Shown here piece by piece: positions 16,824 through 25,189 of a DNA stretch of 45,019 nt. The stretch spans positions 1-45,019 of the forward strand of contig NZ_PTXN01000024.1 in NCBI RefSeq assembly GCF_012726345.1, read 5' to 3'. This DNA comes from Marinomonas sp. UCMA 3892 (GTDB lineage Bacteria > Pseudomonadota > Gammaproteobacteria > Pseudomonadales > Marinomonadaceae). Below the pieces are notes generated by a model. It worked only from the letters and a program-made list of their open reading frames with translations, had not been told where the DNA came from and made no database searches. Position 1 is the stretch's first letter, and every line of letters starts with the position of its first letter. A program made the translations under genes and the position numbers.

Positions 16824-17837
16824 CTAAGAAACCGCCTTAACCAACCACGCTTTCAGCTCTTCTAAGTCGTTTTTATGGTCTGGAAAATTCTCAATAACCG
16901 AGTCGATACATGCCGCAATGGCATCTGGCCGGTAGGTCACTCCTATAAGTTTTTCTGCAAGCTGTTCGATTGGATCAGGGAACAGGCTGTCGGTGAAAGT
17001 TTGCGCGGCGGTAATTTGCGCGTTACTCAGGTCGAGGTGAATTTCTACGCCACCCCATTTAAAGCGTTCGTCTAGTGTGTGGGTAAATTGCGGTGATTTT
17101 CCAAAGTTCCAATCCCAGCTTTGTTGCTGGGCGAATTTTTCCACAAATCCAGGCAGATCAGGCAAGGCTTCAGGAGATATTTCCTCTATGACTGGTACTT
17201 CATCAAAGTATTCACAAAATGCTTCAACAATAGCGTCACACACTAGCTGATGGTCAATCGTCGGATACAGGCTATTCAAGTTGGTGACTCGTGAACGTAC
17301 GGAAGTAATGCCTTTCGACTGGAGCTTTTTTACATCAGGATTTAGATAATTAGCTAGACGACTTAAATCTGCGTGCAGCAATAAGGTACCATGATGAAAG
17401 CCACGATCTTTGGTTTCTTTGTAGGCGGAGCCTGAAAACTTACGCATCTCCTCACCTTCCCCCACCACTAAGTCATTTCGGCCATTAGCGTAACCTTCGA
17501 TGCCAAGCTTCTTCAAACCTTGCAAAACAATATCAGTAGACACTTCTTTGTTGTATTCAGGCTTGCCCGCCATAAAGGTAAAGTTAGTATTACCCAAATC
17601 ATGAAAAACCGCTCCGCCACCACTTTGGCGACGAGCAAGATGAATTTTATCCTGCTCCATCTTGTTGATATTACATTCTTTCCAAGGGTTCTGAGAGCGG
17701 CCAATCACCACAGTGTCGGCATTACGCCATAGAAACAACACTCGCTGATCTGCAGGCATGGAGCGAAAAATACAATCTTCCACAGCTAGGTTAAAATGAG
17801 GGTTATTGGAATGAGACAGAAGAATTCGGCTGGCCAT
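16824..17837 (-). CDS. lplA: Lipoate-protein ligase A
   Basis: Activates free lipoate with ATP and transfers it to lipoyl domains of 2-oxoacid dehydrogenases and the glycine cleavage H protein. 337 residues, as for E. coli LplA. It has the N-terminal NNPHFNLAVEDCIF, the lipoate-loop RRQSGGGAVFHDLGNTNFTF, the KFSGSAYKETKDRGFHHGTLLL segment with the catalytic Lys region, and the small C-terminal accessory domain. A run of A/G (AAAGAGAAAG) precedes the ATG. It is a single gene; an upstream terminator separates it from the chemoreceptor. Confidence 0.94.
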   Translation of the reverse strand: MASRILLSHSNNPHFNLAVEDCIFRSMPADQRVLFLWRNADTVVIGRSQNPWKECNINKMEQDKIHLARRQSGGGAVFHDLGNTNFTFMAGKPEYNKEVSTDIVLQGLKKLGIEGYANGRNDLVVGEGEEMRKFSGSAYKETKDRGFHHGTLLLHADLSRLANYLNPDVKKLQSKGITSVRSRVTNLNSLYPTIDHQLVCDAIVEAFCEYFDEVPVIEEISPEALPDLPGFVEKFAQQQSWDWNFGKSPQFTHTLDERFKWGGVEIHLDLSNAQITAAQTFTDSLFPDPIEQLAEKLIGVTYRPDAIAACIDSVIENFPDHKNDLEELKAWLVKAVS

Positions 17838-17984
17838 GACGCTTTCTCTTTAAATATCAGTAAATAAGTATCTTCGATGTTAATAACATCCGTTCTTACT
17901 TACAACGATAGTTAGCAACAAAGACAACAAAGCTAAGGATAAAGACTTATTCGTTGAATAAGTGATTAGTTAAAATAGAAACAT

Positions 17985-18018
17985 AAAAGGGGAAATCACC
18001 CACAGCGATTTCCCCTTT
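17985..18018 (-). terminator. Intrinsic terminator of the chemoreceptor gene
   Basis: AAGGGGAAATC (17987-17997) pairs with GATTTCCCCTT (18007-18017) around a 9-nt loop; on the minus strand a TTTT run follows. It lies 48 bp past the chemoreceptor stop. Confidence 0.85.
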
Positions 18019-18065
18019 ATTATTAACGTGTCTTGCCCTAAATAAGTATTTAGAATTAAGTGCTT

Positions 18066-19958
18066 TTAAAGCCTAAATTTAGCCACCTCTTGGTTTATTT
18101 GTCGTCCCAAGTCATGCAGTTTTTTAGCTTGTTCGGCGGCAAGTTTACTTGCTTCCGACATCTCATCACCAACACCTCGAATGGTTTCGGTATTGCGGCT
18201 AATTTCGAGTGTAACGGAAGATTGCTCTTCAGCAGCAGTTGCTATTTGTGCTGCCATATCATTGATTTGATTAATGGACTCAAGAATCTGACCTAAACTT
18301 AAGTTTGCTTCTTCTGCATCAGAAACACTCTGGTTAGCCATCTCTTTACCTTTGTCAGTTGCTTTAACAGCACTCTCTGCAGCGGCCTGCAAAGACTCTA
18401 TCATGCCTTGAATTTCTTGAGTTGAACTATGAGTACGTTGCGATAAAACCCTTACCTCATCAGCCACAACAGCAAAACCACGACCTTGTTCACCCGCTCG
18501 AGCGGCTTCAATTGCTGCGTTTAGTGCAAGTAGATTGGTTTGTTCAGATATACCGCTAATGGTTGATAGAATAGAATTGATACTCTGTACATGTTTGTTT
18601 AAATCGCCAATTATTTGGCTTGCTCGACCTACTTCTTCGGCTAAGGTTTCTGTCGAACGCTGGCTTTTCTCAACTTCTTTTCGGCCTTTTTCACTTACGG
18701 TGACACAATTTCTTGCCGAATAAGCAGTTTGCTCTGCATTAGACGATATTTCTTGGGTAGCTGCCGCCATTTCAGTCACAGCAGTCGCTACCATGTGAAT
18801 TTCACTTTGATGGCGCTGCAATCTATCGTTTTGCTGATCTGAAACTTTCGACACACCACCTGCTTCAGACAACAAGTCCTTAGACGTATCACTCAATCGG
18901 CTAATGATGCCATGCAGTTGTTCAACAAACCGATTAAAACTCGTTGCTAATTGACCAATTTCGTCGCTACTTTTGGCCTCTAATCGAATAGTTAAATCGC
19001 CATTACCATTAGCAATTTCATCTAAGTTTTTAGTAATAGCGCTGAGGTTTTTTAACATCATTTTCAATAACAAAGACATGATAATCAAAATAACAGTCAA
19101 GATGATAAAACTAATGATAACTTGGCTTATAAGCTGACTACGTACAGGGGCAAATAATGTCTCTTTATCCATGACTAAAATAAGAGACCAATTTGAATTA
19201 GGGATTGCCGTCGCATAAATAAGACGATCACGTCCGTCTAATGACATATCTTGAAGCGTACGTTTAGCAACAATTTTTTCTAAAAGAGTACCTGCAAAAT
19301 TTTCATTTAGTTCTGAGGCTTTTTTACTTTGTAGTTTTGAATCCGGATGCGCAACTATTTGGTCGCTTTTATCAACCACTATGGCATAACCGTCACCAGG
19401 CACTTTGAGTTTATTAACAAATACAGTGAGTTGTTCCAAGGTAAGGTTGGCGCCAATGGCACCGATAAACTGGCCATCTTTTTTTACTGCTTCAGATAAT
19501 GTAACAACGTATTCATTAGTACTAGCGGAAACAAATGGCGAAGCCAAGAATCGACCATTAGCCTCTTTTGCACCTTTGTACCAACTCCGTACTCTTGGGT
19601 CATAATTGGGTGGGTTTAAGTTAGGGTCATTACGGTACATTTCCCCCTTTTCATTACCATAGTAAGTAATCGAGAAGCCTAAGCCCTCTCTAACTTGGTC
19701 TAACAATATATAGGGTTGAATGTCGGGGTACTCTGAAATTGTATAGGCAAGCTTGCTTACCGAATTTTGTCTATCTTTCAGCCAATTTCCAACGTTATCA
19801 CTAAATACTTCAGATACTAGATCAACTTCCTGCTCCAGTGCTGACTCAATATTCTTTTGTAATGTAGTAACACTCTGAATAACTAAAGCAACAAAAAATA
19901 CAAAGAAACAAATAACAGTAATGATTAGAATTTTTTTGCGTAACGAAAAATTTGTCAT
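18066..19958 (-). CDS. Methyl-accepting chemotaxis protein with dCache sensor
   Basis: Membrane chemoreceptor of 630 residues. TM1 is ILIITVICFFVFFVALVI (about 10-30), followed by a periplasmic double Cache domain to about 275, TM2 (LISQVIISFIILTVILIIM), a HAMP region (LDEIANGNGDLTIRLEAKSSDEIGQL) and the signalling hairpin whose tip reads NLLALNAAIEAARAGEQGRGFAVVADEVR. The membrane-distal module has YDPRVRSWY, resembling the amino-acid-binding dCache_1 motif (Y, R, W, Y), but the aspartate expected later in that motif appears as Asn in IGANLTL. No C-terminal pentapeptide tether for CheR is seen. Ligand is not certain. Confidence 0.93.
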   Translation of the reverse strand: MTNFSLRKKILIITVICFFVFFVALVIQSVTTLQKNIESALEQEVDLVSEVFSDNVGNWLKDRQNSVSKLAYTISEYPDIQPYILLDQVREGLGFSITYYGNEKGEMYRNDPNLNPPNYDPRVRSWYKGAKEANGRFLASPFVSASTNEYVVTLSEAVKKDGQFIGAIGANLTLEQLTVFVNKLKVPGDGYAIVVDKSDQIVAHPDSKLQSKKASELNENFAGTLLEKIVAKRTLQDMSLDGRDRLIYATAIPNSNWSLILVMDKETLFAPVRSQLISQVIISFIILTVILIIMSLLLKMMLKNLSAITKNLDEIANGNGDLTIRLEAKSSDEIGQLATSFNRFVEQLHGIISRLSDTSKDLLSEAGGVSKVSDQQNDRLQRHQSEIHMVATAVTEMAAATQEISSNAEQTAYSARNCVTVSEKGRKEVEKSQRSTETLAEEVGRASQIIGDLNKHVQSINSILSTISGISEQTNLLALNAAIEAARAGEQGRGFAVVADEVRVLSQRTHSSTQEIQGMIESLQAAAESAVKATDKGKEMANQSVSDAEEANLSLGQILESINQINDMAAQIATAAEEQSSVTLEISRNTETIRGVGDEMSEASKLAAEQAKKLHDLGRQINQEVAKFRL

Positions 19959-20433
19959 AATGCCAATCCATCGATCTAAACGACATGCTTACACATGCAC
20001 CAATTACATTTATTTTAATTTTTAAGAAGATTTAAATTAATCTTAGGTAAACTACTAATGAGTTCCATTGGTTAATAGCTACTGTTATGAATCATAGGTT
20101 AGAAAATCAATATAAGTCAAAATAACTTCGTTAATTATTAGAAACTATAGATGGGTTCTGAAAAATAGTTTCATACATGAGTACCACCTTAATCCTTAAG
20201 AAAATATCTAAAAACAGTTCCTCCCCCTATCACATCAAGCCCTAATATTTCCCCTAGAACTAGTCCTTTTAGACAGTAAATATTATTTCCTTGCGCTAAC
20301 AAGCAACCTTTCTCTGACATTATAAAAGTTGGCAAAAAATGTCTTTTTTTTGGCACTAATTGCCATGCAATAAATCAGGGCTAATGCGTTTAATGAGTAA
20401 TCATAATAAAAGATTATAGAGAGGAACAAAGCC
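19959..20433. other. 475-bp intergenic region between chemoreceptor and GMC dehydrogenase
   Basis: AT-rich divergent control region. I see no open reading frame with a ribosome site and no sigma28-type promoter for the chemoreceptor. The only clear structure is the dyad at 20350-20366, listed separately. The stretch before the GMC gene includes AATAAAAG directly upstream of its AGAGAGGA ribosome site. Confidence 0.6.
20350..20366 (+). promoter_or_regulatory. Palindromic operator candidate upstream of the GMC gene
   Basis: TTGGCA-CTAAT-TGCCAT is a perfect dyad with a 5-nt spacer (TGGCA 20351-20355, TGCCA 20361-20365), 68 bp before the GMC start. It looks like a repressor or activator site. 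It is not a sigma54 promoter, because GG and GC are not 10 nt apart. Confidence 0.45.
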
Positions 20434-22038
20434 ATGAAAGAGTTTGATTACATAATCGCTGGTGCAGGTTCGGCAGGCTGTGTGGTTGCAGCGCGTCTTA
20501 TCGAAGCAAACGCAGGATCTGTCCTTCTGCTCGAAGCTGGCGAAAAAGACAACAGTTTATTTCACAAAATACCCGCCACTGTTGTTAAGGTTTTTCAACA
20601 AAAATCTTGGCCCTACATGACACTGCCGCAAACTGAGTGTGATAACCGTGAAATGCTTATCGCACAAGGTAAAGTCTTAGGTGGTGGCAGCTCTGTGAAT
20701 GGCATGATTTATATTCGTGGTCAAAAAGAAGATTACGATGACTGGAAAAATATCTGGGGATGCGAAGGTTGGGGCTATGAGGATGTATTACCGTTTTTCA
20801 AACGAGCTGAAGCCAATGAAAGCCTAGGTGACAGGTATCATGGTGAGAACGGTGCCGTTCCAGTCAGTGAAAACAGATATCGTCACCCATTAACACAAAC
20901 CTGTATTCGTGCCTGCCAGCAAATGGGCTTGCCCTACACCAATGACTTTAATGGCGCATCTCAAGAAGGCACAGGTTTTTATCAAACCACCACAAAAAAT
21001 GGCGAACGTGCCAGCACTTCGCAAACCTACCTCAAATCCGTCATTAATAATCCGAACCTCACGGTTATGACAGACGCCCTTGTTCATAAAGTGAATATGG
21101 AAGGGGATGTTGCCACTGGCGTTGTCTATTCAATAAAAGGTGGTGAAGCGATAACCGCAAAAGCGCGTAAAGAAGTCATCATTAGTTCTGGTGCTTTTGG
21201 TAGTCCGAAAATTCTTATGCTGTCTGGCATTGGTCCTGTAGAACACCTTAAAGCGATGGGCATTGAGCCGAAGATAGATCTTCCAGTTGGCAAGAACTTC
21301 CACGATCACCAACATATGTCGATCAACGCTACGACCAAAGAAGACATCAGTATTTTCAATGAAGACAAAGGCTTATCGGCCGTGAAACACATGATGCAAT
21401 GGATGACCACTCGCTCAGGCTTACTCACCAGCAATATTCTGGAAGGCGGTGCCTTTATTGATAGCGAGAATGTGGGTCGCCCTGACATTCAATTCCACTT
21501 CCTTCCTCTGCTTGATAATTTTGACAACACCCCTGGCGAAAAGCCTGAAGCAGAAGGTCATGGTGTTTCGATCAAGGTAGGTCATCTACGCTCTAAATCC
21601 CGTGGCGAAGTTCGCCTAAAATCGAATAATCCAAAAGACTTAGTTGAGATTGATGCTCAAGTTTTGTCTCACCCAGATGATGTAAAAAACCAAATTCGTG
21701 CCGTTCAAATGGGTCTAAAAGCCATGGAACAACCGGCTCTAAAACGCATTATCAAAAAAGTGGTCGAGCCAAATAATATTGCTATCGATGACATAGACGC
21801 TCTGGAAACCTTTGTGCGTCAAAACATTAAAACAGTCTATCACCCTGGCGGAACCTGCAAGCTAGGCTTGTCTCGCAGTGACTCGGTCATTGATTTAGAA
21901 CTCAAGGTTCACGGCACTAAAAACCTTCGCGTGGTGGACCTTTCTATTTGTCCACAAGTACCAAGTGGTAACACCAACGCAGTTGCCATGATGATTGGTG
22001 AACGTGGCGCACACTTCACACTAAATTCTTCAAATTAA
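20434..22038 (+). CDS. GMC family FAD-dependent alcohol dehydrogenase (choline dehydrogenase-like)
   Basis: Flavoprotein of 534 residues that oxidises an alcohol to an aldehyde. The N-terminal FAD-binding motif is DYIIAGAGSAGCVVAARL, followed by GGGSSVNGMIYIRG (GMC signature 1), the GAFGSPKILMLSGIGP signature 2, and the C-terminal HPGGTCKLG and PSGNTNAVAMMIGERGA carrying the catalytic His and Asn. It is shorter than E. coli BetA (556). The next gene is a FeaB-like aldehyde dehydrogenase 14 bp away, so the product aldehyde is probably passed on to an acid. The substrate is unknown; the FeaR-like regulator makes an aromatic alcohol more likely than choline, and no betI or betT is nearby. AGAGAGGA precedes the ATG. 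Confidence 0.9.
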   Translation: MKEFDYIIAGAGSAGCVVAARLIEANAGSVLLLEAGEKDNSLFHKIPATVVKVFQQKSWPYMTLPQTECDNREMLIAQGKVLGGGSSVNGMIYIRGQKEDYDDWKNIWGCEGWGYEDVLPFFKRAEANESLGDRYHGENGAVPVSENRYRHPLTQTCIRACQQMGLPYTNDFNGASQEGTGFYQTTTKNGERASTSQTYLKSVINNPNLTVMTDALVHKVNMEGDVATGVVYSIKGGEAITAKARKEVIISSGAFGSPKILMLSGIGPVEHLKAMGIEPKIDLPVGKNFHDHQHMSINATTKEDISIFNEDKGLSAVKHMMQWMTTRSGLLTSNILEGGAFIDSENVGRPDIQFHFLPLLDNFDNTPGEKPEAEGHGVSIKVGHLRSKSRGEVRLKSNNPKDLVEIDAQVLSHPDDVKNQIRAVQMGLKAMEQPALKRIIKKVVEPNNIAIDDIDALETFVRQNIKTVYHPGGTCKLGLSRSDSVIDLELKVHGTKNLRVVDLSICPQVPSGNTNAVAMMIGERGAHFTLNSSN

Positions 22039-22052
22039 GGAGCGATAAGATT

Positions 22053-23534
22053 ATGTCCGACATTCCATTATTAGATTCAACACAACGCTTTTTGCAACAA
22101 GACCATGGCCAATTCATTAATGGTCAAACAAAAGTATCTGGCGATAGCACCTTCGATGTTATTAACCCTTCTACAGAAGCCGTTATTGCTAAAATTCACA
22201 GCGCAACCACTCAAGAAGTCGATGCCGCCATTGAATCCTCTTATCAAGTGTTTAAAGGCGCTTGGGGGAAAACGTCACCTTATATTCGTGGCGTTGCCCT
22301 CAATAAGCTGGCCGATTTAATCGAGCAAAATGGAGAAGAAATTGCACAACTAGAAACCTTGTGTAGCGGCAAATCTATTCACCTTTCACGCATGTTTGAA
22401 GTACAACAAAGTGCGATGTTTTTACGCTACTTCGCTGGCTGGAGCACCAAAATAAATGGTGAAACCATGACGCCTTCATTCCCTTCTATGCAAGGTGAAG
22501 AATACAGTGCTTTCACTCGCAGAGAAGCCATTGGCGTTGTTGCTGGTATTTTACCTTGGAATTTCTCGGTGATGATTGCCTGCTGGAAGATCGGTGCGGC
22601 ACTTTGTACGGGTTGTACCATTGTTCTTAAACCAAGTGAATTCACGCCGCTGACTATTTTGCGTATTGCTGAGCTAGCAAAAGAAGCTGGCGTCCCAGAC
22701 GGTGTTCTAAACATAGTCAATGGCAAAGGCGATGTAGGCGGTCAGCTCATTCAACACCCTAAAGTACGTAAAGTCTCATTTACCGGCTCAGTCGCAACAG
22801 GCAAGAAAATTAGTGCAGCCGCTTCCGCTGACTTAACTCGCTGCACATTAGAATTAGGTGGTAAAAACACCGCTGCTATCTTAAAAGATGCGGATATTGA
22901 TCGTGTTGTGGGCGGACTTTTTCAATTGGGTTACATCCATCAAGGTCAAGTCTGTGCCGCTCCAGAACGCGTTTATGTGCACTCCTCTCGCATTGATGAA
23001 TTAACCACAAAACTCGCACAAAAGTTGAGTGAGGCCCAAATTGGCTCTCCACTTGATGAAAGTGTTTATTTCGGTCCGCTCTCTAACGAACCGCAATTCA
23101 ACAAGGTTTGCGAATATCTAGAAATTGCCCACAAAGAAAGCCGTGTATTACATGGTGGTAAAGCCATTTCTGGTAAAGGTTTCTTTGTTGAACCAACGAT
23201 AGTGCAAGCATCCAGTGTCGATGAAACACTCATGCAAGAAGAGACATTTGGTCCAATCATCAGCTTTATGCCTTATGAGGACGAAGAAGAGCTTATTGAT
23301 TTAATCAATAACACGCCATTTGGCTTAAGCAGCAGTATTTGGACGAATAACTTATCTCAAGCCATGCGTATGATTCCCAAAATTGAATCTGGTACAGTTT
23401 GGGTCAACATGCACTCTATTCTTGATCCTTCTGTTCCATTTGGGGGCACAAAACAATCTGGTGTTGGCCGAGAGTTTGGTCGTGAGTTCATCAATGACTA
23501 CACAGAAGTCAAATCCGTCATCATGTGCTACTAA
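22053..23534 (+). CDS. NAD(P)-dependent aldehyde dehydrogenase, FeaB-like
   Basis: 493-residue aldehyde dehydrogenase, general base Glu267 in LELGGKN and catalytic nucleophile Cys301 in GQVCAAPERVYV. The N-terminus (QRFLQQDHGQFINGQ), the AQLETLCSGKSIHLSRMFEV segment and the C-terminal GTVWVNMHSILDPSVPFGGTKQSG follow E. coli phenylacetaldehyde dehydrogenase FeaB closely. It sits 14 bp behind the GMC dehydrogenase and before a FeaR-like regulator, so a role in oxidising an aromatic or related aldehyde to the acid is likely. Exact substrate is inference. AGGAG lies upstream of the ATG. Confidence 0.9.
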   Translation: MSDIPLLDSTQRFLQQDHGQFINGQTKVSGDSTFDVINPSTEAVIAKIHSATTQEVDAAIESSYQVFKGAWGKTSPYIRGVALNKLADLIEQNGEEIAQLETLCSGKSIHLSRMFEVQQSAMFLRYFAGWSTKINGETMTPSFPSMQGEEYSAFTRREAIGVVAGILPWNFSVMIACWKIGAALCTGCTIVLKPSEFTPLTILRIAELAKEAGVPDGVLNIVNGKGDVGGQLIQHPKVRKVSFTGSVATGKKISAAASADLTRCTLELGGKNTAAILKDADIDRVVGGLFQLGYIHQGQVCAAPERVYVHSSRIDELTTKLAQKLSEAQIGSPLDESVYFGPLSNEPQFNKVCEYLEIAHKESRVLHGGKAISGKGFFVEPTIVQASSVDETLMQEETFGPIISFMPYEDEEELIDLINNTPFGLSSSIWTNNLSQAMRMIPKIESGTVWVNMHSILDPSVPFGGTKQSGVGREFGREFINDYTEVKSVIMCY

Positions 23535-23579
23535 AACTCAGGAAATATCAGCAAAAGATTAGAACTTGACATTAGGTGA

Positions 23580-23680
23580 ATTTAGTTGGAACAATACTTG
23601 CTAAAAAGTTTACATTTCAACTAAATTTGCATGACTCTCAAGGCTCTTATATTTAACAAGTCGAGATCCTAAGAGCCTTG
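23580..23680 (+). promoter_or_regulatory. Two consecutive perfect inverted repeats before the FeaR-like gene
   Basis: ATTTAGTTG (23580-23588) is matched by CAACTAAAT (23618-23626), and CAAGGCTCTTA (23639-23649) by TAAGAGCCTTG (23670-23680). A TTGACA hexamer lies just upstream (from about 23567). The second hairpin ends 7 nt before the GGGAGA ribosome site of the regulator gene. They may be operators or mRNA leader hairpins. Confidence 0.5.
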
Positions 23681-23697
23681 CACCATGGGAGAAAGCA

Positions 23698-24597
23698 ATG
23701 CTCGACTTAGATCATTGGGTACACTCAGTCCATTCTATTTGCGGCAATTTTGACACTCATCCGCATCCTAATATTCCCTTTATCGGCAATATGAGATTAG
23801 ACGATCATAACGGTTTAGGCGTAGCTCATATTGAAACCAATGCTGAAAAAATAGTCCGTTCAAAGTCTACTTCCCAAGACGATAAACATTATTTTGTCAT
23901 TCTACAAAAGAAAGGCGTTATGGGTTTCTCTTGGTCAGATAACAAAGATCTACTGCTGCCCGGTGAAATCGCCCTGATTGATTCTTCTCTACCTTACGAC
24001 ATGCACCCTCAAGGCTTAATACAACAAATGTCGGTGCATTTGCCAAGAGCCTATATTGATAGTTTATTCCCCTCTCATGCACAACACCGAATCACCAAAA
24101 TTGCTCAGAGCCGTTCCAGCAGTCAAATGCTACTCATTATGTTGCATCAACTGGCGAATACAGATTGCCAAAATCCCTATTTTCAAGAAGATGGCGATGC
24201 ATTGAAATGCGCTATTAGCGCATTAATCAAACCTTCTCTTGAAAATATGAATCATGATTCAGCTTTTTCTATGAAAGAACGCGCTAAACAGCACATATTG
24301 CGTCTTTTAAACGAAGAGAACCTTAGTCCAGGTCATATTGCAAAAGAAATGAACATATCTAAACGGTCACTGTATCGGCTTTTTTCAGAAGACAATCTCA
24401 GCGTCGCTCACTTTATTTTACAGATGCGCATCGAAAAATGCTGTACAGACATGCTTTCAGCAGACGCAGCGAAACGACCCTTATCAATCACTGAAGTTGC
24501 CTATCGCTGGGGATTCTCAGATGCATCGCAATTCTCACGTGCCTTTAAGCGAATAAAAGGCATCTCTCCAAGTCAGTGGCGACAAAGCCTATCTTAG
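23698..24597 (+). CDS. AraC family regulator, FeaR-like
   Basis: 299 residues. The N-terminal part (LDHWVHSVHSICGNFDTHP, then YFVILQKKGVMGFS and LLPGEIALIDSSLPYDM) resembles the AraC_binding_2 domain of FeaR, the activator of tynA-feaB for aromatic amines in E. coli. The C-terminal AraC domain has SPGHIAKEMNISKRSLYRLF and ITEVAYRWGFSDASQFSRAFKRIKGISPSQW. Placed directly after the GMC and FeaB-like genes in the same direction, it most likely activates them. GGGAGA precedes the ATG. It shares a bidirectional terminator with greA. Confidence 0.88.
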   Translation: MLDLDHWVHSVHSICGNFDTHPHPNIPFIGNMRLDDHNGLGVAHIETNAEKIVRSKSTSQDDKHYFVILQKKGVMGFSWSDNKDLLLPGEIALIDSSLPYDMHPQGLIQQMSVHLPRAYIDSLFPSHAQHRITKIAQSRSSSQMLLIMLHQLANTDCQNPYFQEDGDALKCAISALIKPSLENMNHDSAFSMKERAKQHILRLLNEENLSPGHIAKEMNISKRSLYRLFSEDNLSVAHFILQMRIEKCCTDMLSADAAKRPLSITEVAYRWGFSDASQFSRAFKRIKGISPSQWRQSLS

Positions 24598-24658
24598 TGA
24601 TCACATCTAACTGCCTATTTATCAGTGATAACAACTAAAACGTATATTCTAGACATAA

Positions 24659-24690
24659 AAAAACCACGATGCTTTCACACCGTGGTTTTT
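24659..24690. terminator. Bidirectional terminator between FeaR-like gene and greA
   Basis: AAAAACCACG (24659-24668) pairs with CGTGGTTTTT (24681-24690) around a 12-nt loop, with A and T runs on both sides, serving convergent genes. Confidence 0.9.
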
Positions 24691-24712
24691 AGAAGAAAAT
24701 CCCTAATACCTA

Positions 24713-25189
24713 TTATAGGTATTCAACTTTCTCGATTTCGTATACAACTTCACCACTAGGAACTTGAATGACAACTTCATCGCCTTCTTCTTTCCCAATA
24801 ATGGCTTTCGCGATAGGTGAAGCGTAAGAAATTTTCTTCTCTTTCACATCCGCTTCATCATCACCGACAATCTTATAAGTAACTGTTTCTTCGGTATCCA
24901 CATTAAACAGCGTTACTGTCGTGCCGAAAATCACTTTAGATGATGCAGGCAAAGCTTTAACGTCAATCACTTGTGAATCAGCAAGTTTACCTTCGATCTC
25001 TTTAATTCGACCTTCAGCAAATCCCTGTTCTTCACGAGCGGCGTGATACTCTGCGTTCTCTTTTAAGTCGCCATGCTCACGCGCGGTTGCGATATCCGCA
25101 ATCACGCGAGGACGGACGACAGTTTTCAAGTGATTTAACTCTTCTCTAAGACGAGCTTCACCTTCTACTGTCATTGGTACTTTTTTCAT
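24713..25189 (-). CDS. greA: Transcription elongation factor GreA
   Basis: Rescues backtracked RNA polymerase by stimulating transcript cleavage. 158 residues, as usual: an N-terminal coiled coil with the acidic tip ATAREHGDLKENAEYHAAREEQ (Asp and Glu of the cleavage tip) and a C-terminal globular domain. Its ATG overlaps the carB stop by one base (TAATG), so it is translated as the third gene of the carA-carB-greA operon, a known order in gammaproteobacteria. GGGGA lies 4 nt before the start. Confidence 0.97.
   Translation of the reverse strand: MKKVPMTVEGEARLREELNHLKTVVRPRVIADIATAREHGDLKENAEYHAAREEQGFAEGRIKEIEGKLADSQVIDVKALPASSKVIFGTTVTLFNVDTEETVTYKIVGDDEADVKEKKISYASPIAKAIIGKEEGDEVVIQVPSGEVVYEIEKVEYL

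Noticed and set aside
20351..20372. TGGCAC...TTGCC before the GMC gene as a sigma54 promoter
   Set aside because: GG and the next GC pairs are 8 or 13 nt apart, not 10; the sequence is a simple palindrome and is listed as an operator candidate.
20434..22038. Calling the GMC gene betA
   Set aside because: No betI or betT nearby, shorter than BetA, and the partner aldehyde dehydrogenase and regulator look like FeaB and FeaR.
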